Positions 1 to 8,619 of a stretch of 64,000 nucleotides of DNA are shown one piece after another. How positions within the stretch are numbered: position 1 is the first letter of the stretch; every line of letters starts with the position of its first letter. The DNA lies in NCBI RefSeq assembly GCF_023502325.1, contig NZ_JAMFLZ010000005.1, positions 182,795 to 246,794 of the forward strand, given 5' to 3'. Under the pieces are notes generated by a model. It saw only the letters and a program-made list of their open reading frames with translations, made no database searches and had not been told where the DNA came from. This DNA is from Wocania_A spongiicola (GTDB taxonomy: Bacteria; Bacteroidota; Bacteroidia; Flavobacteriales; Flavobacteriaceae). Position numbers and translations under genes: made by a program.

Positions 1-385
1 CTGCCAACGGTTTTTCTACCATAACATGAATTCCTAACGGAGCACATATCTCAACTACTTTTAAATGTCCATAAATTGAATTAAAGGCTGTAACTGCATC
101 TGGTTTTTTAACAGAAATCATTTCCTCAATAGTATTATAAACTATGTCCATTGAATAATTATACATTTTTGAATACCTTTCAGCTAAATCTCTATTAGGC
201 TCTACAATACCAATAATTTGAATATCTCCAATATTTTCTCTTCCTAAAATTTGGTGAACATGACTATGCGATAACCCTACAATTCCAATTTTAATTGCAG
301 TTTTTTGAGCTACAATTTTTGAAGAACATAAAAGAAGTAATAAAAACAGAGAATTAACTAATAAGCTTTTTGTTTTAATAATCAT
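1..385 (-). CDS. Gfo/Idh/MocA-family oxidoreductase, N-terminal part (cut by window edge)
   Basis: The minus strand reads from an ATG at 385 to the window edge without a stop, giving about 128 residues. The start has a hydrophobic signal peptide (MIIKTKSLLVNSLFLLLLLC, then SSKIVAQ), so the protein is exported. It is followed by a Rossmann nucleotide-binding start (IKIGIVGLSHSHVHQIL) and the EKPLA motif typical of the Gfo/Idh/MocA dehydrogenase family near residue 123. The C-terminal substrate domain lies outside the window. Exported members in Bacteroidota usually act on sugars or oxidised sugar derivatives; the substrate cannot be told here. It diverges from the gene at 458. Confidence 0.8.
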   Translation of the reverse strand, partial: MIIKTKSLLVNSLFLLLLLCSSKIVAQKTAIKIGIVGLSHSHVHQILGRENIGDIQIIGIVEPNRDLAERYSKMYNYSMDIVYNTIEEMISVKKPDAVTAFNSIYGHLKVVEICAPLGIHVMVEKPLA

Positions 386-457
386 TATAAGTTTATATTT
401 GATTGAATGTACAATTGACAACGTATTTCGCTAAGTTAAAGAATTAAATTTTTCACA

Positions 458-1222
458 TTGAATAAAAAAGAGCTTAAAGAGTTTTTAGATACTAAAGTAG
501 TGCAATACAATAACCCTAGGTTTATTGAAAGCGATCCTATTAAAATACCTCATCAATTTAATACAAAAGAAGATATTGAAATTGCTGGATTTTTAACAGC
601 AACAATAGCTTGGGGGAATCGCAAAAGCATTATTAATAATGCAACTAGGTTAATGGGTTTACTTGATAATGCGCCCTACGATTTTGTTTTAAACCATACT
701 GAAACAGATTTAGCAAAACTACAATCTTTTGTACATCGCACATTTAATGGCAATGATTGTATTCAATTTATAAAGTGCCTAAGGCACATTTATTTAAATC
801 ACTCTGGTTTAGAGCCTTTGTTCAATAAACACGCCGAAACCAATTCACTACAAAAATCTATTTCAAATTTCAAACTCGTTTTTTTTGAAATTGAGCATTT
901 AAACCGTACTCAAAAGCATGTGAGCGATCCTCTAAAAAACTCAGCTGCTAAACGCATTAATATGTTTTTACGTTGGATGGTTAGAAATGATAATACTGGT
1001 GTTGATTTTGGTATTTGGGAGAGTCTCTCTCCTGCTCAATTATCTTGTCCTTTAGATGTACATTCTGGAAATGTTGCCAGAAAATTGGGGCTTTTAAAAA
1101 GAAAACAAAATGATGCTAAAGCACTACTAGAGTTAGATACTGCACTTCGTAAGCTGGATGCAAAAGACCCTGTTAAATATGATTTTGCGCTATTTGGTTT
1201 AGGTGTGTTCGAAGGCTTTTAG
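458..1222 (+). CDS. TIGR02757 (DUF2400) family protein
   Basis: A 254-residue soluble protein with no signal peptide or membrane segment, of the length usual for the TIGR02757/DUF2400 family. The conserved C-terminal block is clear: CPLDVHSGNVARKLGLL (about residues 202-218) followed by DALRKLD-type and DPVKYDFALFGLG sequence. The family has been compared with helix-hairpin-helix DNA glycosylases, but I see no diagnostic catalytic motif, so no function is assigned. The start is a TTG codon at 458; no in-frame ATG lies close by. It stands alone and is followed directly by the structured repeat at 1226. Confidence 0.8.
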   Translation: MNKKELKEFLDTKVVQYNNPRFIESDPIKIPHQFNTKEDIEIAGFLTATIAWGNRKSIINNATRLMGLLDNAPYDFVLNHTETDLAKLQSFVHRTFNGNDCIQFIKCLRHIYLNHSGLEPLFNKHAETNSLQKSISNFKLVFFEIEHLNRTQKHVSDPLKNSAAKRINMFLRWMVRNDNTGVDFGIWESLSPAQLSCPLDVHSGNVARKLGLLKRKQNDAKALLELDTALRKLDAKDPVKYDFALFGLGVFEGF

Positions 1223-1306
1223 TTTGCGTTAGTGATTGAAACGGCATCCTTTTGCTTTTTTGCAAAAGATATAGTGTAAAGCGCGACCCTTTTGGGTAAC
1301 GCCATA
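1223..1306 (+). repeat. Dispersed structured repeat, copy 1 (three-way junction RNA fold)
   Basis: This ~80-nt element begins right after the TIGR02757 stop codon. Closing helix GCGTTA (1226-1231) pairs with TAACGC (1297-1302). Inside are a perfect 7-bp hairpin CTTTTGC (1249-1255) / GCAAAAG (1262-1268) and a small hairpin CCC-TTTT-GGG (1287-1296), joined by GATATAG. A second copy sits at 51232-51308. I recall similar elements as frequent in flavobacterial intergenic regions; they may belong to a described Bacteroidota RNA motif (possibly Flavo-1), which I cannot confirm. Strand is assigned from the fold and is uncertain. Confidence 0.75.
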
Positions 1307-1343
1307 AAAAAACGATTGACAAACTAATAGTTCATCAATCGTT
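1305..1343 (-). terminator. Rho-independent terminator of the M61 peptidase gene
   Basis: On the minus strand the stem AACGATTGA (complement of 1335-1343) pairs with TCAATCGTT (complement of 1311-1319) across a loop of about 15 nt and is followed by a run of T residues (plus-strand A run at 1305-1312). It lies 27 bp past the stop codon of the peptidase gene. Confidence 0.7.
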
Positions 1344-1369
1344 AATATTATATTACAATTTAAAAGCAA

Positions 1370-3262
1370 TTAGCCTTTTAGCCATGCTTTTCGCAATGCT
1401 TTTTGTTCATCGGTAGCATTTTCATTTGGTAAAATACCTTTTCCAGTTGTATACGTTTTAGTTGTTTTTGTTTTAATAACAACTTCTTCTTCTCCTCTAT
1501 TTAAAACAACCTCTATCTCTTTTCCTGGTTTCCAAGAAAACACCTCTTGTAAAATAGTATTGGCATTTTGCAATGTTAATGCAGTGCCGTTAATAGTTTT
1601 TATAACGTCGTTAGGCTGTGCACCATTGTCTGCCCAAAAACTGTTTTTCAATACCATATCTGTAAAAAATATAGTCCCTTTTTGTCCATCTCCACTAACT
1701 ATTGGTGCACCATTCATTAATATATAATTGGTCTCTACTTTACCCTCTCCAATTTTTAATCCTACTTTTTCGAAAAACTCATTATAGTTTATTGGTATAT
1801 CACCAATTACATGATCGTTAAAAAAGGTTCTTAGTGATGGATATGTCATAGCTACAATTTCGTCTATAATTTTGTCATCATCAAACGGTTTATTTTTTCC
1901 ATATTTATTTGATAATTCTTTCATTAAAGATAAAATACCTCGATTACCATTACTTTCTTCGCGCATTAAAATATCTATGCACATCCCAATTAAAGCGCCT
2001 TTTTGATAAACGTTTATATATTGATCTTTATATGGTGCTTTTAAAACATTTTCGCTCATGATAGTAAAACTCATGGCGTCGTTCATTTGAGAGGCAGCTT
2101 GAATTTTACCCATCATTTTATTATAAAAAGAGGTCTCATCTACTAACCCTTCGCTAATTTGAAATAAAGAGGCAAAATATTCAGTAACGCCCTCATACAT
2201 CCATAAATGCTTAGAGAATGTTGGGTTGTTATAATCAAAATAATGCACATCTTCAGAGTGCACACTTAGTGGAGTTACAATATGAAAAAACTCATGAGAT
2301 ACAACATCAATCATACCTTCATCAAGAGCTTCTTTGGACATTGACTCTGGCATAACAACTACAGTTGATGTATGATGCTCTAAAGCTCCAAAACCTTTTG
2401 GAGAAGTTTCTTTTCCATCAGATAAGTACAAATAAATGTCGTAACGTGGTGTTGTATTAACATCTCCTAAATAAGCCTTTTGAGCTTTCATCATATTATA
2501 AATCGTTTCTTTTAACGATTTAGCTGAATGCACCTTGTTTGGTGAGTATACGCTCAAAACTATTTTAATATCGCCTACTAAAAACTCTTCAACATCCATA
2601 TTTCCATACATCATTGGATTATCTGTAATGTCAAAATATCTAGGGGCAAAATAACTTGTTATTGTGTTTTTACCATCCTCAGTTTGCTTAGAACCGATAT
2701 TTTGTAATGCAGATGTGCGCGCTAAATCAGTTTTGGCTGTGACATCTAATTTGTATTGATTATTTTTTAGTGAATCAAAATATCCAATAAAACCATGTAA
2801 ATTCAATACATAATTATTTTCTTCAATATTAGTTCCCGATGGTGAAAACGGAGTTTCTTTGCCTATACCTCCTTCAGCTTCAATATCAAAAGTATCATTT
2901 ACTAAATAAGTTATTTTATCAAGTTCAGTAGCATTAGCAATCGTCCAAGAATTGTCATCAACTTTAGTAGCTACCATTTCGTTTCCTTTATAATCAAAAG
3001 CTTTGAAATCATCAACATAACTTCCAAAATTACTTACTGAATAAGTTCCTTGAACAACTTTTGGTAGTCGATATGTTACCGTTTCAACTGTAAAACGCCC
3101 TGGGTTTATGGTAACTGGTGCTTTATCGTCTACGACATTATTTAAATCTATTGCTGTTTCAATTGGTAAGCTTGTTGCTAAATCGTTAACATTATTTTTT
3201 GTTGAACCACAACTTGCTAATAAAATACCTGCAAATAATGCAGTTAGTGTTCTATTCTTCAT
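1370..3262 (-). CDS. M61-family (glycyl aminopeptidase-like) metallopeptidase with PDZ domain, lipoprotein
   Basis: A 630-residue lipoprotein: the signal peptide ends in a lipobox (ILLASCGS, Cys18). The N-terminal beta-rich domain is followed by the zinc peptidase core with HEFFH at about 323-327 and the third ligand Glu in WMYEGVTEYF (about 357), the M61 arrangement. A PDZ-like domain follows at about 500-600 (GDGQKGTIFFTDMVL...NDVIKTINGT). It probably trims peptides in the periplasm or at the cell surface. Length matches other Bacteroidota M61 proteins. It is a single-gene unit with a terminator at 1305-1343. Confidence 0.88.
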   Translation of the reverse strand: MKNRTLTALFAGILLASCGSTKNNVNDLATSLPIETAIDLNNVVDDKAPVTINPGRFTVETVTYRLPKVVQGTYSVSNFGSYVDDFKAFDYKGNEMVATKVDDNSWTIANATELDKITYLVNDTFDIEAEGGIGKETPFSPSGTNIEENNYVLNLHGFIGYFDSLKNNQYKLDVTAKTDLARTSALQNIGSKQTEDGKNTITSYFAPRYFDITDNPMMYGNMDVEEFLVGDIKIVLSVYSPNKVHSAKSLKETIYNMMKAQKAYLGDVNTTPRYDIYLYLSDGKETSPKGFGALEHHTSTVVVMPESMSKEALDEGMIDVVSHEFFHIVTPLSVHSEDVHYFDYNNPTFSKHLWMYEGVTEYFASLFQISEGLVDETSFYNKMMGKIQAASQMNDAMSFTIMSENVLKAPYKDQYINVYQKGALIGMCIDILMREESNGNRGILSLMKELSNKYGKNKPFDDDKIIDEIVAMTYPSLRTFFNDHVIGDIPINYNEFFEKVGLKIGEGKVETNYILMNGAPIVSGDGQKGTIFFTDMVLKNSFWADNGAQPNDVIKTINGTALTLQNANTILQEVFSWKPGKEIEVVLNRGEEEVVIKTKTTKTYTTGKGILPNENATDEQKALRKAWLKG

Positions 3263-3354
3263 CTCTTTATAAATCTATGTTCTGTTTATTGACGCCGAAA
3301 ATACCATTATGTTACGACGTCCATTCTTAAGATTCTGTTAAAAAAAGAGGATTT

Positions 3355-4377
3355 ATGTATATTCGTCGCATGCAAAAACCCCTAATAAGTATATTAACAC
3401 CTTTTAAAAACACAGAAGCGTTTTTAGAAGATTGCCTAAATTCTATTTTGAAACAAACTTATAGCAATTGGGAATTACTGATTGTTGACGATTCTTCTAG
3501 TGATTCTAGTAACAAAATAGTTCAATCATTTTCTAAAAAAGATAGTAGAATCATCCTTTTAAAGAATTCTGGAAATGGTATTATTGATGCCTTAAAACTA
3601 GCTTTTAAAAAAAGTAAAGGCGAGTTTATTACAAGAATGGATAGTGATGATGTAATGCGGCCTAACAAGTTAGAAGTGTTAGCAAATAAGCTTTTAGCTC
3701 ACGGAAAAAAACATGTTGCCATAGGTTTGGTTAATTATTTTTCCGAGGAAGGTATAAAAAGTGGTTATAAAAGTTATGAAACTTGGCTGAATGGCTTAAC
3801 TAAAACTGGTAAAAATTATTCTGAGATTTATAAAGAGTGTGTGATTCCTTCTCCTTGTTGGATGATTCACAGAACAGATTTAATAGCTTGTGATGCTTTT
3901 AATCCAAACACCTACCCTGAAGATTACGATTTAGCTTTCAGGTTTTATAAATATAATTACAAATGTATCTCATGTAATGAAGTAATACATGACTGGCGCG
4001 ATTATAGTTCGCGAACTTCAAGGACACATATACATTATGCCGAAAATCATTTTATAGATTTAAAACTCCACTATTTTTTAGAGCTAGATTACAACACAAA
4101 CAAAAAGCTTGTGGTATGGGGAGCAGGAAACAAAGGAAAAACTATTGCTAAAAAACTGATTAAAGAAAATATCTCATTTGAATGGATTTGCGATAACCCA
4201 AACAAAATTGGACGTGATATTTACGGAAAAATGCTACATTCCTTTAGTTTTTTAGCAACCATTAAAAACCCACAAAGCATAATAACAGTAGCTAATAAAA
4301 GTGCCCAAAAAGAGATTAAAGCTTATATGAATAAATTGCAAATGAAGCCTGTTAATGATTATATTTTCTTTTGTTAA
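3355..4377 (+). CDS. Glycosyltransferase family 2 with C-terminal Rossmann-like domain
   Basis: Residues 10-230 are a GT-A glycosyltransferase family 2 domain: ISILTPFKN, then ITRMDSDDVMRPNK carrying the DxD-type metal motif (about residues 95-100), and the YPEDYDLAFRFY acceptor-side motif. There is no membrane segment. The last ~80 residues form a separate segment beginning VVWGAGNKGKTIAKKLI, which resembles a nucleotide-sugar-binding Rossmann start. The ATG at 3355 gives MYIRRM; the ATG at 3370 (MQKPLISIL) fits the family better and may be the true start. The acceptor is unknown. The gene is isolated between a peptidase and the BatA-type gene. Confidence 0.85.
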   Translation: MYIRRMQKPLISILTPFKNTEAFLEDCLNSILKQTYSNWELLIVDDSSSDSSNKIVQSFSKKDSRIILLKNSGNGIIDALKLAFKKSKGEFITRMDSDDVMRPNKLEVLANKLLAHGKKHVAIGLVNYFSEEGIKSGYKSYETWLNGLTKTGKNYSEIYKECVIPSPCWMIHRTDLIACDAFNPNTYPEDYDLAFRFYKYNYKCISCNEVIHDWRDYSSRTSRTHIHYAENHFIDLKLHYFLELDYNTNKKLVVWGAGNKGKTIAKKLIKENISFEWICDNPNKIGRDIYGKMLHSFSFLATIKNPQSIITVANKSAQKEIKAYMNKLQMKPVNDYIFFC

Positions 4378-4440
4378 TTAGCTATAAGCATATTTAAAAA
4401 TTCATTTGCATTTTCTATATTAGCACAATCTAAAAACGCT

Positions 4441-6366
4441 ATGCAGTTTAAACACCCAGAACTTCTTTACGCACTATTTTTACTGCTAATTCCTATTATT
4501 GTTCATTTATTTCAACTCAGAAAGTTTAAAAAAGTAGCTTTTACCAATGTGGCATTTTTAAAAGAAGCAACACTTAAAACACGTAAAAACTCTCAAATAA
4601 AAAAATGGTTAGTGTTATGTACAAGGTTGCTGCTATTAGCTTCTATTATATTTGCTTTTGCACAACCATTTACTTCAAAAATTGATGCAATAAATATAAA
4701 AAAAGAAACCGTTATTTACTTAGATAACTCTTTTAGTATGCAAGCTAAAGGTAATAAAGGAGAGCTATTAAAACGTGCTGTTCAAGACATTATAAACAAC
4801 GTGCCAGAGAACGAAAACATCTCATTATTTACAAACGATGCTGTTTATAAAAACACAACCATTAAAGCTATAAAAAATGATTTGTTACAGCTAGATTATA
4901 CAGCAAATACTTTAACCATAGAAGCAGCATTATTAAAAAGTAATACATTGTTAAAAAATAAAACTAATAGTTTAAACAACATAGTTTTTGTTTCTGATTT
5001 TCAATATAATACAAGTGACTTAACTATTAAAAATGATTCATTAGTAAATCTACATTTTGTTAAGTTACAACCAGTAAATTCAAATAACATTTCTATAGAT
5101 AGCACTTATATTTCTAATATATCGCCAACAAATATTGAGCTTACTGTACAATTAAAGAAAAACGGAGAAAAAATTGAAAGTGTTCCAGTGTCATTATTCA
5201 ATAATGATAATTTAATTGCTAAAACTTCAGTAGAGCTTAATGATAAAGCTTCTACTATATTTACACTTCCTACCTATAATTCCATTAAAGGAAAAATTGT
5301 TATTGATGATATAAACTTGAGGTTTGATAATAGCCTGTATTTTAGCATTAGTAGTGAATCAAAGATTAATGTGTTGTCTATTAATGAAAATGACGATTCA
5401 TTTTTAAAACGGATATACAATACTGTTGAGTTTAATTACACATCAACTTCAACAAATCAGTTAAACTACAATCTTATAGATAATCAGCACATCATTATAT
5501 TAAATGAATTAAGTTCTATTCCAAACGCATTAATTTCTACAATTAAAGCTTTTACAAATCAAGGTGGGTCTCTAATTATTATTCCTTCAACAGGCATTAC
5601 AAAATCATCTTATGATGCCTTACTTTTAAACTATAATACCTCATTTAACAATTTAATAGAAACTAAAAAACAAATTACAAATATAAATTACTCACATCCT
5701 TTATATAGCAAAGATGTATTTGAAAAACAAGTGAGTAATTTTCAATATCCAAAAGTAAATAGCTTTTACAATGTGTCTTCAAGTGGTGCCTCAGCAGTTT
5801 TGAGCTATGAAGATGACAAAGCATTTTTGTATCAAAATAAAAACACTTTTATATTTTCAACAGCTTTAAATAGTGATAATTCAAACTTTAAAAATTCTCC
5901 TTTAATAGTTCCAACATTTTATAATATAGCTAAATCTAGTTTTAAAATCCCACAATTGTATTACACTATTGGAGAAGAAAACAGATTTGATGTTGATACT
6001 CAATTACAACAAGATGATATTTTATCATTAGTAAATAACTATATAAATATTATCCCTAAACAACAATATTTTAATAACAAAGTGATTATAAACACCTCAG
6101 AAAATCCGTTATTATCTGGTACTTATTCAATAAAAAACAGAACCATTGATATTGCAAACGTTAGCTACAATTACAATAGAAATGAAAGCCGTTTAGTTTA
6201 CAATAATCTTTCAAACTTAAAAGATATTTCAGTAAGTGATTCTGTTACTAAAATTTTTGACACTATAAAAAGTGACTCAAAAATTAATGCCTTATGGAAA
6301 TGGTTTGTTATTTTTGCACTAGCGTTATTGATTATTGAAATGCTCATCTTAAAATATTTTAAATGA
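4441..6366 (+). CDS. BatA-type membrane protein with von Willebrand A-like domain
   Basis: A 641-residue membrane protein. The N-terminus (residues 1-80) is the BatA/aerotolerance N-terminal module: two membrane helices around FLLLIPIIVHLFQLRKFKK and a second hydrophobic stretch LLLLASIIFAFAQP. A vWA-like domain follows at about residue 90 (VIYLDNSFSM, a partial MIDAS DxSxS). A final membrane helix lies at the C-terminus (FVIFALALLIIEMLIL). The family is known from Bacteroidota Bat operons, but here there are no other bat genes. Its stop overlaps the start of the next gene by 4 bp (ATGA), so the two are co-translated. Confidence 0.87.
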   Translation: MQFKHPELLYALFLLLIPIIVHLFQLRKFKKVAFTNVAFLKEATLKTRKNSQIKKWLVLCTRLLLLASIIFAFAQPFTSKIDAINIKKETVIYLDNSFSMQAKGNKGELLKRAVQDIINNVPENENISLFTNDAVYKNTTIKAIKNDLLQLDYTANTLTIEAALLKSNTLLKNKTNSLNNIVFVSDFQYNTSDLTIKNDSLVNLHFVKLQPVNSNNISIDSTYISNISPTNIELTVQLKKNGEKIESVPVSLFNNDNLIAKTSVELNDKASTIFTLPTYNSIKGKIVIDDINLRFDNSLYFSISSESKINVLSINENDDSFLKRIYNTVEFNYTSTSTNQLNYNLIDNQHIIILNELSSIPNALISTIKAFTNQGGSLIIIPSTGITKSSYDALLLNYNTSFNNLIETKKQITNINYSHPLYSKDVFEKQVSNFQYPKVNSFYNVSSSGASAVLSYEDDKAFLYQNKNTFIFSTALNSDNSNFKNSPLIVPTFYNIAKSSFKIPQLYYTIGEENRFDVDTQLQQDDILSLVNNYINIIPKQQYFNNKVIINTSENPLLSGTYSIKNRTIDIANVSYNYNRNESRLVYNNLSNLKDISVSDSVTKIFDTIKSDSKINALWKWFVIFALALLIIEMLILKYFK

Positions 6367-7619
6367 ACATACTTATAAAGTCTGCTACAATCATAGATTC
6401 TAAAAGTGAGTTTCACAACACAACTCAAGATTTATTAATTGAAAAAGGTGTAATTTCAAAAGTTGGAAAAAACCTAAAAAATCCAAAAAATTATCGAGAA
6501 ATAAAATTAGACAACCTACACATATCTCAAGGTTGGTTTGATAGTAGTGTGTGTTTTGGAGAACCTGGTTTTGAAGAGCGTGATACTATTGCTAACGGGC
6601 TTAAGACTGCTGCTAGTTCTGGTTTTACTGGTATAGCTATGAATGCTAATACAAACCCTGTAATAGATTCTAATTCTGACATAACATTTGTAAACTCAAA
6701 ATCAGCCAACAATGCAGTGTCTTTATTACCAATTGGTGCGCTTACTGTAAATAGCAAAGGTGAAGATTTAGCAGAACTATTTGACATGAATAATGCTGGA
6801 TCCGTTGCTTTTTACGATTATAAAAAGCCTGTATCAAACCCAAATTTAATGAAGATTGCGTTGCAATATGCTAGTAATTTTGGCGGCTTGGTTTGCTCAT
6901 TTCCTCAAGAAAATAAAATTTCTGGTCAGGGTGTTATGAATGAAAACATAACAAGTACTTCTTTAGGCTTAAAAGGGAATCCTGCCTTAGCAGAAGAATT
7001 ACAGATAGTTCGAGATTTATTTTTACTAGAATATACAGGAGGAAAATTACATATTCCAACTATTTCGACTGCAAAGTCGGTTGAATTAATTAGAGACGCT
7101 AAAAAGAAAAAGCTAGATGTAAGTTGTAGCGTTGCCATACATAATTTGTATTTTACTGATGATACTTTAACAGATTTCAATACATATTTTAAAGTATTAC
7201 CTCCATTACGGGTACAGCAAGATGTTGATGCTTTAATTGAAGGTATAAAAGACGGCACAATAGATATGGTCACTAGTGACCACAACCCAATAGATATTGA
7301 GCAAAAGAAAGTGGAGTTTGATCATGCAGACTATGGTACTATTGGGCTCGAATCTGCTTTTGGAGCTTTACAAAATATATTTACAACTAAAAAAACAATT
7401 GAAATTTTAATCAAAGGAAAGTCTCGTTTTGGGTTAGACCAAACTCCAATTAATATTGGAAACACGGTAAATATTACACTTTTTAATCCAGATTCAAAAT
7501 ATACTTTTACTAAGAACGACATTATTTCGAAATCTAAAAATACCATCTTTGAAAACGAAAATTTAAAAGGAAAAGTTTATGGTATTATTTCGAATAATAA
7601 AGTTTCTATAAACTCTTAA
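6363..7619 (+). CDS. Dihydroorotase-family protein lacking metal ligands (probable pseudoenzyme)
   Basis: Length (418 aa) and overall sequence match amidohydrolase-type dihydroorotases: LLIEKGVISKVG, GFEERDTIANGLKTAASSGFTGIAMNANTNP, FNTYFKVLPPLR, DGTIDMVTSDHNP. However, the metal-binding HxH expected near residue 61 reads DSSVCFGEPG, the usual HICHVST strand reads HIPTIST, and the DHAPH box reads DHNPI. At least three metal-site positions are therefore altered, although the Asp of DHNP and the His of AIHNL remain. It may be a non-catalytic homologue, like those that partner aspartate transcarbamylase elsewhere. It overlaps the BatA-type gene by 4 bp and is followed 2 bp later by the next gene. 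Confidence 0.82.
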   Translation: MNILIKSATIIDSKSEFHNTTQDLLIEKGVISKVGKNLKNPKNYREIKLDNLHISQGWFDSSVCFGEPGFEERDTIANGLKTAASSGFTGIAMNANTNPVIDSNSDITFVNSKSANNAVSLLPIGALTVNSKGEDLAELFDMNNAGSVAFYDYKKPVSNPNLMKIALQYASNFGGLVCSFPQENKISGQGVMNENITSTSLGLKGNPALAEELQIVRDLFLLEYTGGKLHIPTISTAKSVELIRDAKKKKLDVSCSVAIHNLYFTDDTLTDFNTYFKVLPPLRVQQDVDALIEGIKDGTIDMVTSDHNPIDIEQKKVEFDHADYGTIGLESAFGALQNIFTTKKTIEILIKGKSRFGLDQTPINIGNTVNITLFNPDSKYTFTKNDIISKSKNTIFENENLKGKVYGIISNNKVSINS

Positions 7620-7621
7620 TT

Positions 7622-7954
7622 ATGACAAAACAAGATATTGAAGAAGGCAAAAGCTTAGCCATTGTTGGCTATTTAGCAATTATAGGTATTATCATTGCAT
7701 ATTTTTTAAATAACGATAAAAAAAACCCTTTTACCAGTTTTCATATAAGACAATCTATTGGCTTATGGCTCATGTTTCATTTACTTGGTTTTGTTGCTAC
7801 CTCTTTTGATAGTTGGGGTGTAAGCTCCGGTTTTTACTTGTTTTTTTGTGTACTTTTTATCTATGGGTTAATTGGAGCCATTAGTGGCAAAGCTCAAACC
7901 ATACCTCTATTGGGCGAGTTATTTCAAAAATGGTTTAGTAATATAGGCAGATAA
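7622..7954 (+). CDS. DUF4870/Tic20-like small membrane protein
   Basis: A 110-residue protein with three predicted membrane helices (about residues 12-28, 47-66 and 71-90). The arrangement SLAIVGYLAIIGIIIAYFL...NPFTSFHIRQSIGLWL matches the DUF4870 type, where FHxRQ between the helices is characteristic. The function is not known. It starts 2 bp after the dihydroorotase homologue and ends directly next to the esterase start, so it belongs to the same operon. Confidence 0.72.
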   Translation: MTKQDIEEGKSLAIVGYLAIIGIIIAYFLNNDKKNPFTSFHIRQSIGLWLMFHLLGFVATSFDSWGVSSGFYLFFCVLFIYGLIGAISGKAQTIPLLGELFQKWFSNIGR

Positions 7955-8611
7955 ATGATAAATACTTCACTCTCTTTACAACACATAATTCGTAAATCTA
8001 CTTTAACAGAAAATGCACCATTATTAATTATGATGCACGGTTATGGTAGTGATGAAAATGATTTGTTTTCATTTGCTAACGAACTGCCAGAAGAATTGTT
8101 TATCATTTCTGTAAAAGCACCTAACCCTATGCACCCTTACGGTAATGCTTGGTATGCAATTAATTTTGATGCAGAAAAAGGTAAATGGAATGATAATGAG
8201 CAAGCCAAAGAATCGCTAGATTTAATCGCTACTTTTATAAATGAAGCTGTAAGCAACTACCCTGTAAACAAAAACAATGTTTCTCTTTTAGGGTTTAGCC
8301 AAGGTTCAATTTTAAGTTATGCTGTTGCATTAACTTATCCAGAAAAAGTAAAGAATATTATAGCACTTAGTGGTTATATTAATCATGATATTCTTCCTCA
8401 AGATATAAAACAAAAAGATTTTTCTAATTTAGATTTTTATAGTTCTCATGGAAGTGTCGATCAAGTTATTCCTGTAGATTGGGCTAGACAAAACTCGCCT
8501 TTTTTAAACTCATTAAATATTAAAAACACCTATTCGGAATTCCCTGTTGGTCATGGAGTAGCTCCACAAAATTTTTACGAATTTAAAGATTGGTTGAGTA
8601 AACGAATTTAA
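7955..8611 (+). CDS. Phospholipase/carboxylesterase-family alpha/beta hydrolase
   Basis: A 218-residue cytoplasmic alpha/beta hydrolase of the carboxylesterase (PF02230) type. The oxyanion-side motif is MMHGYGSDENDL, the nucleophile is Ser115 in GFSQG, and Asp169 (HGSVDQVIPV) and His200 (FPVGHGV) complete the triad. It probably hydrolyses short acyl esters or lysophospholipids. It starts immediately after the stop of the previous gene (no spacing) and closes the four-gene plus-strand operon. It converges with the LacI gene 8 bp away. Confidence 0.87.
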   Translation: MINTSLSLQHIIRKSTLTENAPLLIMMHGYGSDENDLFSFANELPEELFIISVKAPNPMHPYGNAWYAINFDAEKGKWNDNEQAKESLDLIATFINEAVSNYPVNKNNVSLLGFSQGSILSYAVALTYPEKVKNIIALSGYINHDILPQDIKQKDFSNLDFYSSHGSVDQVIPVDWARQNSPFLNSLNIKNTYSEFPVGHGVAPQNFYEFKDWLSKRI

Positions 8612-8619
8612 TTAACTAT

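Noticed and set aside
4416..4423. TATATTAG as a distinct promoter class (also at 29868 and 51923)
   Set aside because: In AT-rich DNA three copies are expected by chance, and two of them lack a -33 element at the right distance.
6926..7285. Open frame of 119 codons on the minus strand
   Set aside because: It lies fully antisense within the dihydroorotase-family gene and shows no recognisable protein features.
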